Source: an uncultured Eggerthellaceae bacterium
Lineage (GTDB): Bacteria > Actinomycetota > Coriobacteriia > Coriobacteriales > Eggerthellaceae
DNA: 5,847 bases
Direction: 5' to 3'
NCBI GenBank assembly: GCA_910588205.1
Contig: CAJUQK010000050.1
Span: 1 to 5,847 of the forward strand
In this document: piece by piece, positions 1-5,833 of the stretch
How the letters are laid out: each line of letters begins with the position of its first letter
Numbering within the stretch: the stretch's first letter is position 1
Made by a program: the position numbers and the translations under genes
The notes under the pieces: generated by a model
Databases searched by the model: none
Seen by the model: only the letters and a program-made list of their open reading frames with translations
What the model was told of the DNA's origin: nothing

Positions 1-48
1 GCAGGGAGGCCCTTGGAGGTGCTGGCGGGGTGGGAAGAGATAGGGGGT

Positions 49-77
49 GTTACCTTTCAAGCAGGGAATGGGATAAT
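49..77 (+). promoter_or_regulatory. Candidate extended -10 promoter for hypF
   Basis: GATAAT at 72-77 matches the TATAAT consensus at five of six positions and is preceded by TGG at 69-71, which fits an extended -10 (TGn). A weak -35 (GTTACC, 49-54) sits 17 bp upstream and matches only three of six positions. Transcription would begin near 84 and leave a leader of about 23 nt before the hypF start. The rest of 1-106 is G-rich and shows no recognisable gene end. Seen by eye only; the extended -10 is the stronger part. Confidence 0.42.
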
Positions 78-95
78 GCATCTACCGACAGGCAT

Positions 96-102
96 GAGGA
101 GG
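96..102 (+). promoter_or_regulatory. hypF ribosome binding site
   Basis: GAGGAGG is a near-perfect Shine-Dalgarno sequence. It lies only 4 nt before the ATG at 107 and 7 nt before the in-frame GTG at 110, so either codon could be the true start. The two choices differ by a single residue. Confidence 0.75.
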
Positions 103-106
103 GCAT

Positions 107-2599
107 ATGGTGGAGGCGCTGGACATCTGGGTGAAGGGCATCGTGCAAGGCGTGGGCTTTCGGCCGTTCGTCTATCGGTTGGCCAAGCGCTACCTGGTGA
201 ATGGCTGGGTACTGAACGCCACCGACGGGGTCCACATCCATGCGGAAGCAGAATCCCATCTGTTAGACGAATTCGTATTGGAGCTTTCGGAGAATGCCCC
301 CGCAGCTGCCCAGGTAACAGAGATAGAGCTGCATGAGGTTCCCCTTGAGCCGTTCGATTCCTTTGAGATCCGCTTCTCTGAAGAGGATGATGCCCAGGAG
401 AGCACCTTGGTCTCTCCGGATCTGGCTATCTGCGCTGATTGCGAACGAGAGCTCTTCAGTCCTCAGGACCGTCGCTTCCGCTATCCTTTTATCAACTGTA
501 CCAATTGTGGCCCTCGTTTCACCATCACAGACAAGCTGCCCTACGACCGAGCGAATACCTCCATGGCGGTCTTTCCCATGTGCGCAGCCTGCCAGACCGA
601 ATATGAGGATCCAGCAGATCGGCGTTTCCACGCGCAGCCAGATGCATGTTTCGCCTGTGGGCCGCATCTCACCTGGTGGGACCCGACACGGGAGTCCCAG
701 CAGGTCATCATCGCTGAAACCCGAGAGCAGTCGGACGAAGTACTAGCAAAGGCAGTCCAGCTCTTGCGCGGCGGTGGCATCTTGGCCGTTAAAGGGTTGG
801 GGGGCTATCACTTGGCTTGTGATGCTCGTGACCCTCAAGCGGTAGAACTGCTTCGCCAGCGAAAGCATCGGGACGGAAAAGCCTTCGCTGTTATGATGCG
901 CAGTGTGGAAGACATTCGTCGTTTTTGCGAAGTGTCCCTAGAGGAAGAGGCTTTGCTTACGGGGTCTGAACGGCCCATCGTGCTTTTGCGAAAAAGCACG
1001 GAAGGGCCAGACCACCTAGCTGATTCCGTAGCTGGGAATCTGCCTGAGCTGGGTGTGATGCTTCCCTATACCCCCGTACAACACCTGCTATTGCATGATT
1101 TCGCTGAAGCCCAGGCCCAAGCAGGCGCATCGAGCCCCGCGGCTCTCGTGATGACCTCCGGCAATCTTCATGATGAGCCCATTGTGACAGCGGATGCGGA
1201 AGCCTACGAGAAGCTAGCGGACATCGCTGACGGCTTCTTGGGGAATGACCGGGAGATCCTTACACGTTTCGATGACACGGTGCTTCGTGTGCTGGAACTG
1301 GGTGAGACCGGCAGAGCCGTGCAGTTCGTCCGGCGCGCCCGCGGTTACGCACCTGCCCCCATTCTGCTTGGCGAACGCGTAGTGCCGAGCGAATTCGCCA
1401 CCACCGAACCGTCCCGAACCATCTTTGCCGCTGGACCGGAGCAGAAGAACACATTCGCGTTCTTGCGCGGCCGCGAGGCATTCGTATCCCAGCATATAGG
1501 GGACGTGGAGAATGCAGAGACCTTCGATGCCTGGCTGGCTTGCAAGGAACGCTTCCAGAAACTGTTCGGCCTTCATGCAGGTCAGTTGGCCGCTGACATG
1601 CATCCGGAATACCTCACGACAAAATGGGCGCTGGATGCCAAAGTCAACAGTTGTGAAGAGGACAGCGAATGTGCCTCTGCTTCCCCAAAGCCAGTGACTC
1701 AGGTACAGCATCACCATGCGCATATCGTGGCCGCCCTGGCAGAGAATGACCTGACTGGCCCGGTTTGCGGCATTGCCTTCGATGGAACCGGCTTCGGGGC
1801 AGACGGCAACCTTTGGGGTGGAGAAGTGCTGCTCTCTAACCTGAGTGCTTTCGAGCGCTTCGCCAATTTCGCCTATATCCCCATGCCGGGTGGTGCAGCA
1901 GCTATCAAGCACCCTCTTCGCATGGCCTACGGTGTGCTTTGGGAGTTCGATCTGCTGGAACACCCCGGAGCAGCTGAAGCGCTTGCGGCGCTGGGGTCGG
2001 ACCAGGCGCACCTCTGCGAGCGTATGATCGAACAGGGACTGAACACGCCCATGACCTCCTCGGTTGGCCGACTCTTCGATGCAGCGAGCGCACTGCTGGG
2101 AGTGTGTACGGAGCCTACCTACGAGGGAGAGGCGGCCGTACTGCTCGAGGCTGCGGCTTGGGATGATGTTGCCGATCAGGGAGGCTTCTTCGAAGAATAT
2201 GGCGAAGACGAGGCTGAACGCTATGAGGTTGCCGTTGTGAAGAACACCGCTGGTGATGGCGATACAGCAGAAACCGCTTCCGTGGTACTGCTCGATGCTG
2301 CAGCCACTTTCACAGCACTCTTAGATGACCTGGCAGCGAGCGTACCAGTTCCCGTCATCGCCCGACGCTTCCACAACGCCCTGGCAGATGCCATCGTGAC
2401 CAGTGCGCGTTTGGTGGAAGCTGTGTATGACATCAAAGATGTGGTGCTCACAGGCGGCGTGTTCATGAACTGCTATCTGATGCAGCAGGTTGTGCCGCGC
2501 TTGACCCAAGCGGGATTCATGGTCGTCCTTAATCGGGAGCTACCGCCTAATGATGGCTGTGTCTCTTTGGGACAGGCGGTAGTTTGTGCGAACGCCTAG
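107..2599 (+). CDS. hypF: HypF, carbamoyltransferase for [NiFe]-hydrogenase maturation
   Basis: HypF uses carbamoyl phosphate and ATP to make a carbamoyl adenylate and passes the carbamoyl group to the C-terminal cysteine of HypE, the precursor of the hydrogenase cyanide ligands; it acts in the cytoplasm. All family domains are present in order. The N-terminal acylphosphatase domain (about 1-92) has GIVQGVGFR at 11-19, with candidate catalytic R19 and N37. The double zinc finger has exact HypF spacing, CX2CX18CX2C-X24-CX2CX18CX2C, using C109, C112, C131, C134, C159, C162, C181 and C184. The YrdC-like domain (about 205-410) has KHRDGKAFAVM and MTSGNLHDEPI. The Kae1-like domain (about 430-830) has HHHAH at 535-539, DGTG at 559-562, LTGGVFMN at 781-788 and PPNDG at 813-817. 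At 830 residues it is longer than the roughly 750 of E. coli HypF; likely extra loops are around 512-530 and 685-725. No other hyp or hydrogenase gene is in the window. The reading frame is intact. Confidence 0.97.
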   Translation: MVEALDIWVKGIVQGVGFRPFVYRLAKRYLVNGWVLNATDGVHIHAEAESHLLDEFVLELSENAPAAAQVTEIELHEVPLEPFDSFEIRFSEEDDAQESTLVSPDLAICADCERELFSPQDRRFRYPFINCTNCGPRFTITDKLPYDRANTSMAVFPMCAACQTEYEDPADRRFHAQPDACFACGPHLTWWDPTRESQQVIIAETREQSDEVLAKAVQLLRGGGILAVKGLGGYHLACDARDPQAVELLRQRKHRDGKAFAVMMRSVEDIRRFCEVSLEEEALLTGSERPIVLLRKSTEGPDHLADSVAGNLPELGVMLPYTPVQHLLLHDFAEAQAQAGASSPAALVMTSGNLHDEPIVTADAEAYEKLADIADGFLGNDREILTRFDDTVLRVLELGETGRAVQFVRRARGYAPAPILLGERVVPSEFATTEPSRTIFAAGPEQKNTFAFLRGREAFVSQHIGDVENAETFDAWLACKERFQKLFGLHAGQLAADMHPEYLTTKWALDAKVNSCEEDSECASASPKPVTQVQHHHAHIVAALAENDLTGPVCGIAFDGTGFGADGNLWGGEVLLSNLSAFERFANFAYIPMPGGAAAIKHPLRMAYGVLWEFDLLEHPGAAEALAALGSDQAHLCERMIEQGLNTPMTSSVGRLFDAASALLGVCTEPTYEGEAAVLLEAAAWDDVADQGGFFEEYGEDEAERYEVAVVKNTAGDGDTAETASVVLLDAAATFTALLDDLAASVPVPVIARRFHNALADAIVTSARLVEAVYDIKDVVLTGGVFMNCYLMQQVVPRLTQAGFMVVLNRELPPNDGCVSLGQAVVCANA

Positions 2600-2603
2600 C
2601 CTC

Positions 2604-2631
2604 AAGCGGGTATCGATGCCCCATACCGCTT
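2604..2631. terminator. Possible bidirectional hairpin between converging hypF and mscL
   Basis: AAGCGG-G-TAT (2604-2613) pairs with ATACCGCTT (2623-2631): nine base pairs with one bulged G and a nine-base loop. It lies in the 30-bp gap between the two stop codons and touches the mscL stop. Neither strand has a T-run after the stem, so if it ends transcription it is a weak or Rho-assisted terminator, or simply an mRNA 3'-end stabiliser. Position supports a terminator; sequence alone does not prove it. Confidence 0.35.
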
Positions 2632-3088
2632 ATGAGAGCGTCGGCTGCGCCACTTCGGGCAAGTCGGCTGCGCAATGGTAGCAGCGGGTTGCTCCCACAT
2701 TCACCTCTTCCAAGCAGAAGGGGCAGACCGGAGCCTCTTCCACCACTTCCGTGCCATCCTTGCGGCGGATGACCGACAGTCCCTTCATCTTGTTGAACGC
2801 TTTCACCAAGAAGAACACGCAAAGCGCAATGATCAGGAAGTTGATGATAGCGCTGATGAACGCGCCGAAATCGATGCTTTGAGTATCTGTCACCGGAATG
2901 GCTAGGCCGCCCACATTCGCTCCGTTACCGCCGGTGACCAGGGTAATGAAGGGGTTGATGATGTTATCAACGAACGATGTGACGATGGCCGTGAATGCTG
3001 CACCTATGATGATGCCCACAGCCATATCCATCACGTTACCACGATTGATGAATTCCTTGAATTCGCCAATGAGCCCCTTGCCCTTCAT
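2630..3088 (-). CDS. mscL: Large-conductance mechanosensitive channel MscL with C-terminal zinc ribbon
   Basis: MscL is a homopentameric inner-membrane channel that opens under membrane tension to release solutes during hypo-osmotic shock. The N-terminus (KGLIGEFKEFINRGNVMDMA) is the family signature: the amphipathic S1 helix followed by TM1 (about 17-47) with the glycine- and alanine-rich gate VGIIIGAAFTAIV. The periplasmic loop (about 51-70, GGNGANVGG) and TM2 (about 71-97, FGAFISAIINFLIIALCVFFLV) follow. The cytoplasmic tail differs from E. coli MscL: after KAFNKMKGL it carries CPFC (122-125) and CYHC (136-139), a CxxC-x10-CxxC zinc-ribbon-like knuckle in place of a simple charged helix. 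The start is supported by an AGGAGG 5 nt upstream. The gene lies 65 bp after the kinase stop, with no clear promoter or terminator in the gap, so co-transcription with the two-component system is possible. Length (152) is normal. Confidence 0.96.
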   Translation of the reverse strand: MKGKGLIGEFKEFINRGNVMDMAVGIIIGAAFTAIVTSFVDNIINPFITLVTGGNGANVGGLAIPVTDTQSIDFGAFISAIINFLIIALCVFFLVKAFNKMKGLSVIRRKDGTEVVEEAPVCPFCLEEVNVGATRCYHCAADLPEVAQPTLS

Positions 3089-3093
3089 AGCCG

Positions 3094-3099
3094 CCTCCT
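3094..3099 (-). promoter_or_regulatory. mscL ribosome binding site
   Basis: The minus strand reads AGGAGG here, separated by 5 nt from the ATG at 3088-3086. It fixes the mscL start and indicates efficient independent initiation. Confidence 0.8.
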
Positions 3100-3153
3100 G
3101 TCAGGTTCATCCAGTTTCGCGACACCCCGATGCAACCTAGGCAGAGCAGGGCA

Positions 3154-4680
3154 TCATTCTTCATAAAGAGGCAGTGTGACGATGAAGGTAACCCCGGTCC
3201 CCGCAGATGAGTCAACTGTTATTTCCCCGTTGTGTTCGTGGGCGATCTGTTGCCCAATGGCAAGGCCCAATCCATAGCCGCCCTTGCCACCGGTACGTGC
3301 TTTGTCGGCACGATAGAAACGATCGAACAGGTGCTCCTGAGCTTCGGGGGGAATGGGTTCGCCCGAGTTATGCACGCGCAGACAGGCTATGTCTTCCAGA
3401 AGCGTCTTAGAAGAGCGAACATCAAGCTTGACGCTCACCTGACCGTCCTGATCTACGTACTTGCACGCATTGTCCACCAGAGTGGCCACCATGCGTCCTA
3501 GCTGCTCTGCATCTCCCGCCACGCGGATGCCCTCCTGGATACGGCTCTCGATCAGCACGCCATGTTCGAAGGCTACGGATTCGAATTGGAGAACTTCTCC
3601 TTCCACCAGATCAGACAGATCAACTGGATCTCCGTGACGCGCAGCCTTCGCCGCAGCCATCTTCTGATCCTGTGGTCGAGCCAAGCTCAGCATGTCGTTC
3701 ACTAAACGCTGCATACGCTGAGCCTCTGTCTCGGAGCTTTCCACCCATTGCATCTGTTCAGCCACAGTTGCGTTTGGGTCTGAGCGAAGGATGGACAGAT
3801 TCGCCAAGATCACCGTAAGAGGCGTCTTGAGTTCATGGGAAGCGTCGGCCGTAAACTGCTGTTGAGCCCGAATGCTGCGCGCTACTGGACGGAGAGCCCA
3901 GCTAGAGAATCCCAGGTTGATGAGGAAGAACAGGATGAGCGCGATAAGCCCTACGATCGTGAGCATCCCCGCCAATGTGCGCCAGCCATGGGTGCTGGAG
4001 GCATCTGCGTAGGCAACGAACCAGCCGCCTTCGGTGGAAGCCTTCTCGAACATGAGGTCATATTGGGGTAGATAACCACGAGCGGTGGGGCTTTTGATCA
4101 CCTCTTCATCGGCCCGCAGCAAGATGTTCTCAGGCAGGGTTGCCGTAGTGTAGGCGGGAATGGATGTGTATATGCCGCTTTCTTCTACCTTGAATACGGC
4201 AATCAGAACGTTGTCATTTGACTTGATGTTGCCGATGGTGGGAGGCGCAACCGTATACCCCGTGCCAATATAGACCTCTGCGGGTAAGGCGGGAGCGCCC
4301 GAGGCTTCTATTGCATCGGGCGAGTCTTGGGAGGGATCTTCCTCTGTTGACGCTGAAGCGCTGCTGGTGGCGCTTGCGTTCTGAGCCATTCCTTGCATCA
4401 GGTTCGACGATGATGAGCTAGACGATTGCAGCAACGTAATGGGTGCGCGGTCTATATCTGAGCTTTCCAACCGCTGCACACCCTGAACTTGGGGCGCTTG
4501 CTGCTGAGACGAGGCAACGCGCAAGAGCACGCTTGTGAGGTGCGTGTTGATCTGATTAACGCTAGCCGTGTGGTCAAGCACACAGATGGTGCCGAAGGTG
4601 ATGACCAGCACCAACAGGGCCAGCCCCATGTTGATCGCAATGAATTTGATGCGCAGGCGCTTGAGCAGACCCTGTTCCAT
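3154..4680 (-). CDS. Membrane sensor histidine kinase, partner of the upstream response regulator
   Basis: A HisKA/HATPase_c kinase that senses an unknown signal outside the membrane and phosphorylates the response regulator encoded just upstream. TM1 is at about 12-35. A large extracytoplasmic segment (about 36-233) follows, including a low-complexity, serine- and acid-rich stretch (86-130, with seven consecutive serines at 86-92) and then a more folded-looking part (about 133-226). TM2 is at about 234-256. A short linker (WALRPVARSI) leads straight to the H-box, with no room for a complete HAMP domain. The H-box is ADASHELKTPLT with phospho-acceptor H282 and an ExxT phosphatase motif (E283, T286). 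The ATPase domain has the N-box VDNACKY (402-408), an NSGEPIP G1-like motif (438-444), LFDRFYRADK and the G2 box GGYGLGLAI (467-475). All catalytic elements are intact. The ATG is 6 nt after the regulator stop, so translational coupling is likely. Ligand not predictable from sequence. Confidence 0.93.
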   Translation of the reverse strand: MEQGLLKRLRIKFIAINMGLALLVLVITFGTICVLDHTASVNQINTHLTSVLLRVASSQQQAPQVQGVQRLESSDIDRAPITLLQSSSSSSSNLMQGMAQNASATSSASASTEEDPSQDSPDAIEASGAPALPAEVYIGTGYTVAPPTIGNIKSNDNVLIAVFKVEESGIYTSIPAYTTATLPENILLRADEEVIKSPTARGYLPQYDLMFEKASTEGGWFVAYADASSTHGWRTLAGMLTIVGLIALILFFLINLGFSSWALRPVARSIRAQQQFTADASHELKTPLTVILANLSILRSDPNATVAEQMQWVESSETEAQRMQRLVNDMLSLARPQDQKMAAAKAARHGDPVDLSDLVEGEVLQFESVAFEHGVLIESRIQEGIRVAGDAEQLGRMVATLVDNACKYVDQDGQVSVKLDVRSSKTLLEDIACLRVHNSGEPIPPEAQEHLFDRFYRADKARTGGKGGYGLGLAIGQQIAHEHNGEITVDSSAGTGVTFIVTLPLYEE

Positions 4681-4686
4681 AGATGC

Positions 4687-5355
4687 TTAGGCCTCCAGTT
4701 TATAACCCGCGCGCCGGATGGTCTCTATCTTGCAGGTGCTCCCTACGTGCTTGAGCTTCTTGCGCAGAAACGAGATGTAAGCCTCCACGTTGTTGTCGCC
4801 TGCGCTGGATGTCATTCCCCAAGCCTTCTGAATGAGCGTATCCTTCGACACGATGACCCCCGGTTGGCTCATGAGGATCTTCAGGATGGAGAATTCCTTG
4901 AAGCTAAGCTGGAGCGATTTGTCTCCACAGGAAAGCTCGTAGTTCTCAAGACTCAGATGCAGATCGCCTACGGTCAGGCTTTCGAATTGGACTTCGCCTT
5001 GGCGGCGGGAAAGTGCACGTAGGTGGGCCATGAGCTCCGCCGGAGAGAAAGGCTTGGTCATATAGTCATCTGCGCCCGCGTCCAATCCGGTGATCTTGTC
5101 CCCCACGGCATCACGGGCGGTTAGCAGCAGAATAGGTGTAGAGATGTTCGCCCGACGGATCTGACGTGTGGCTTCGAAGCCGTCCATCTTCGGCATCATG
5201 ACATCCATGACGATAACGTCGTAGGATTGCATCGTGGCGTAGTCTAAAGCGTCTTGACCATTCTCCACTTTGTCGATCTGGTAACCATTATCCACAAGGA
5301 TCTTTTCAAGAGCCGCTGCCAGACGCTCATCGTCTTCGGCTATGAGAACATGCAT
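4687..5355 (-). CDS. OmpR/PhoB-family response regulator
   Basis: A DNA-binding transcription factor activated by phosphorylation, presumably by the kinase encoded 6 nt downstream. The receiver domain (about 1-115) has the acidic pair D8/D9, phospho-acceptor D51 in VIVMDVMMPKMDG, switch residue T79 in LLLTARD and the conserved K101 in MTKPFSP. The winged-helix output domain (about 125-222) has the FKEFSILKILM helix, the ALWG-like KAWG segment, the recognition-helix sequence NNVEAYISFLRKKL and the ETIRRAGYKL wing. Length (222) is typical and all key residues are present. GAGGAGG lies 5 nt upstream of the chosen ATG. OmpR/PhoB members usually bind two direct half-sites 11 bp apart; exactly such repeats lie 60-107 bp upstream, so autoregulation is a strong inference. 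The specific regulon cannot be named. Confidence 0.95.
   Translation of the reverse strand: MHVLIAEDDERLAAALEKILVDNGYQIDKVENGQDALDYATMQSYDVIVMDVMMPKMDGFEATRQIRRANISTPILLLTARDAVGDKITGLDAGADDYMTKPFSPAELMAHLRALSRRQGEVQFESLTVGDLHLSLENYELSCGDKSLQLSFKEFSILKILMSQPGVIVSKDTLIQKAWGMTSSAGDNNVEAYISFLRKKLKHVGSTCKIETIRRAGYKLEA
4692..4696 (-). promoter_or_regulatory. Kinase ribosome binding site inside the regulator gene
   Basis: The minus strand reads GGAGG here, within the last codons of the response regulator and 11 nt before the kinase ATG. The spacing is longer than optimal and the site is covered by terminating ribosomes, which suits coupled translation of the pair. Confidence 0.55.
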
Positions 5356-5360
5356 GCGTG

Positions 5361-5383
5361 CCTCCTCGGTTTACATCATTTTA
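5361..5383 (-). promoter_or_regulatory. Response-regulator RBS and candidate -10 box
   Basis: On the minus strand TAAAAT (5383-5378) matches TATAAT at five of six positions; transcription would start near 5371. GAGGAGG (5367-5361) follows, 5 nt from the ATG. No good -35 is present 16-18 bp upstream (CTCCCT), as expected for an activator-dependent promoter. The RBS is secure (about 0.85); the -10 is tentative. Confidence 0.5.
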
Positions 5384-5414
5384 CCGCCGGAGGGAAATGG
5401 AGGGAGTTGGGGAA

Positions 5415-5432
5415 CCTGAAACCAACCTGAAA
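5415..5432 (-). promoter_or_regulatory. Tandem operator, pair A, facing the response regulator gene
   Basis: On the plus strand CCTGAAA occurs at 5415-5421 and 5426-5432 (AACCTGAAA in both), with an 11-bp period. Read toward the regulator gene this is TTTCAGG-N4-TTTCAGG. Eleven-bp direct half-sites are the hallmark of OmpR/PhoB-family binding. The pair lies about 30 bp upstream of the candidate -10, around -44 to -61, suitable for activation from upstream of the -35. The identity of the binding protein is inferred from adjacency. Confidence 0.65.
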
Positions 5433-5444
5433 ACACAAATGGTG

Positions 5445-5462
5445 TTTCAGGAACTTTTAAGG
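5445..5462 (+). promoter_or_regulatory. Tandem operator, pair B, facing the divergent transcript
   Basis: TTTCAGG (5445-5451) and TTTAAGG (5456-5462) are again 11 bp apart and differ at one base. They are the mirror image of pair A: inner copies and outer copies are both symmetric about 5438.5. The pair ends 9 bp before the TATATT at 5472, the distance seen in PhoB-type promoters where the box takes the place of the -35 element. Confidence 0.6.
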
Positions 5463-5471
5463 TAGTGCGCG

Positions 5472-5477
5472 TATATT
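5472..5477 (+). promoter_or_regulatory. Candidate -10 of a divergent promoter
   Basis: TATATT matches TATAAT at five of six positions. There is no -35 consensus at 16-18 bp spacing; operator pair B occupies that place. The predicted transcription start is near 5484 on the plus strand. Confidence 0.5.
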
Positions 5478-5582
5478 GCATGACAGTGTTTCCCAGCACT
5501 AGCGTGGCGCGAAGCTCATCAGAGACTGATCGGCTCGGGTCACGCAGCTTGACAACAGATCCGGGTGAATCTTAACAACCAC

Positions 5583-5622
5583 GTCAGCCTGACCAACTGA
5601 CATGCCGGCCCGACCAACCGGC
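5583..5622 (+). repeat. Two tandem hairpins with matching GACCAA loops
   Basis: GTCAG (5583-5587) pairs with CTGAC (5597-5601) around the loop CCTGACCAA. GCCGG (5604-5608) pairs with CCGGC (5618-5622) around CCCGACCAA. Stem sequences differ while the nine-base loops differ at one position, so the pattern conserves loop and fold rather than the whole sequence, as expected of protein- or RNA-binding loops. Confidence 0.6.
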
Positions 5623-5654
5623 AAAAGATTCCAACCACCTCACCCAGATATGCA

Positions 5655-5693
5655 AAGGCGCCGCGGATACCTCCTCCCGGCGCCTTCTTTTTT
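5655..5693 (+). terminator. Strong intrinsic terminator of the putative small RNA
   Basis: AAGGCGCCG (5655-5663) pairs perfectly with CGGCGCCTT (5678-5686), followed by C and six Ts (5688-5693). The 14-base loop (5664-5677) contains GGATACCTCCT, the 16S 3' tail motif lacking one C. No upstream plus-strand protein gene exists for it to serve. Confidence 0.88.
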
Positions 5694-5694
5694 G

Positions 5695-5780
5695 TCTGCC
5701 TATATACCGAAGCCGGAACTGCACTCGGAATAACCCCGCACGACGAAACGTGCATTGGGCCGAGCACGCTCGGCCCCTAC
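5695..5780 (+). other. Second hairpin-rich block without a gene
   Basis: No convincing ORF or promoter is visible (a TATATA at 5701-5706 lacks a -35). It holds two good stem-loops: GCACG (5738-5742) with CGTGC (5749-5753) around ACGAAA, and GGGCCGAG (5757-5764) with CTCGGCCC (5769-5776) around CACG. Neither is followed by a T-run. They could be part of a second RNA ending at the next terminator, or of a leader reached by read-through. Confidence 0.45.
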
Positions 5781-5833
5781 GAGGGACTTGCAACATCGCT
5801 TCGAGGCTCCTATAGTCGTCAAGCCCTCTTTTT
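5781..5833 (+). terminator. Second candidate intrinsic terminator
   Basis: GAGGG-A-CTTG (5781-5790) pairs with CAAGCCCTC (5820-5828), nine base pairs with one bulged A, directly followed by five Ts (5829-5833). The loop is long (29 nt) and also contains CTCCT (5807-5811). Good 3' end, but the long loop lowers confidence. Nothing recognisable follows up to the window end at 5847. Confidence 0.5.

Larger units (their letters stand above)
5484..5693 (+). ncRNA. Putative structured small RNA divergent from the two-component system
   Basis: A stretch of about 210 nt between a candidate regulated promoter and a strong intrinsic terminator, with no credible ORF. Visible folding elements, 5' to 3': AGTG/CACT hairpin (5485-5499); a long stem-loop closed by GCGTG (5502-5506) and CACGC (5541-5545), with inner stem ATCAG-AGA-CTGAT (5518-5530); a weak AGAT/ATCT hairpin (5557-5572); two tandem five-bp hairpins with near-identical nine-base loops (5583-5622); a C- and A-rich single-stranded stretch (5623-5654); then the terminator hairpin. 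The terminator loop is C-rich and matches the anti-Shine-Dalgarno tail of 16S rRNA. I see no match to 6S, SRP, tmRNA, RNase P, T-box or a common riboswitch. The alternative is an attenuated leader of a gene beyond the window. Exact 5' end is a guess. Confidence 0.5.

Noticed and set aside
1..106. End of an upstream gene
   Set aside because: Frames open at the left edge give G/R/W-rich translations without family resemblance and one runs on into hypF; no gene end can be supported.
1577..1585. Nine-base complementarity between hypF mRNA and the hairpin at 5583-5601
   Set aside because: Located mid-gene and partly within a stem; expected by chance in a window of this size.
1214..2011. 265-codon ORF antisense to hypF
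   Set aside because: Shadow of a clearly conserved coding gene; the translation resembles no protein and there is no independent signal for it.
3099..3105. TGTCAGG upstream of mscL, resembling the operator heptamer
   Set aside because: Single copy with one mismatch and no second half-site 11 bp away on either side; overlaps the mscL ribosome binding site and is probably chance.
5426..5451. Hairpin reading of CCTGAAAACAC with GTGTTTCAGG
   Set aside because: It can fold with one bulge, but it lies upstream of both predicted transcription starts, so the DNA-operator reading is preferred over an RNA structure or terminator.
5480..5575. 31-codon ORF starting ATG just after the divergent -10 box
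   Set aside because: The ATG precedes the predicted transcription start, there is no Shine-Dalgarno upstream, and the sequence forms the stem-loop at 5502-5545. A leaderless peptide remains a remote option.
5602..5733. 43-codon plus-strand ORF running through the first terminator
   Set aside because: No ribosome binding site, and the reading frame crosses a strong intrinsic terminator.
5540..5796. Minus-strand ORFs of 70-75 codons in the intergenic region
   Set aside because: Overlapping frames with no ribosome binding site, no recognisable family, and they overlie the terminator and hairpins of the plus strand.
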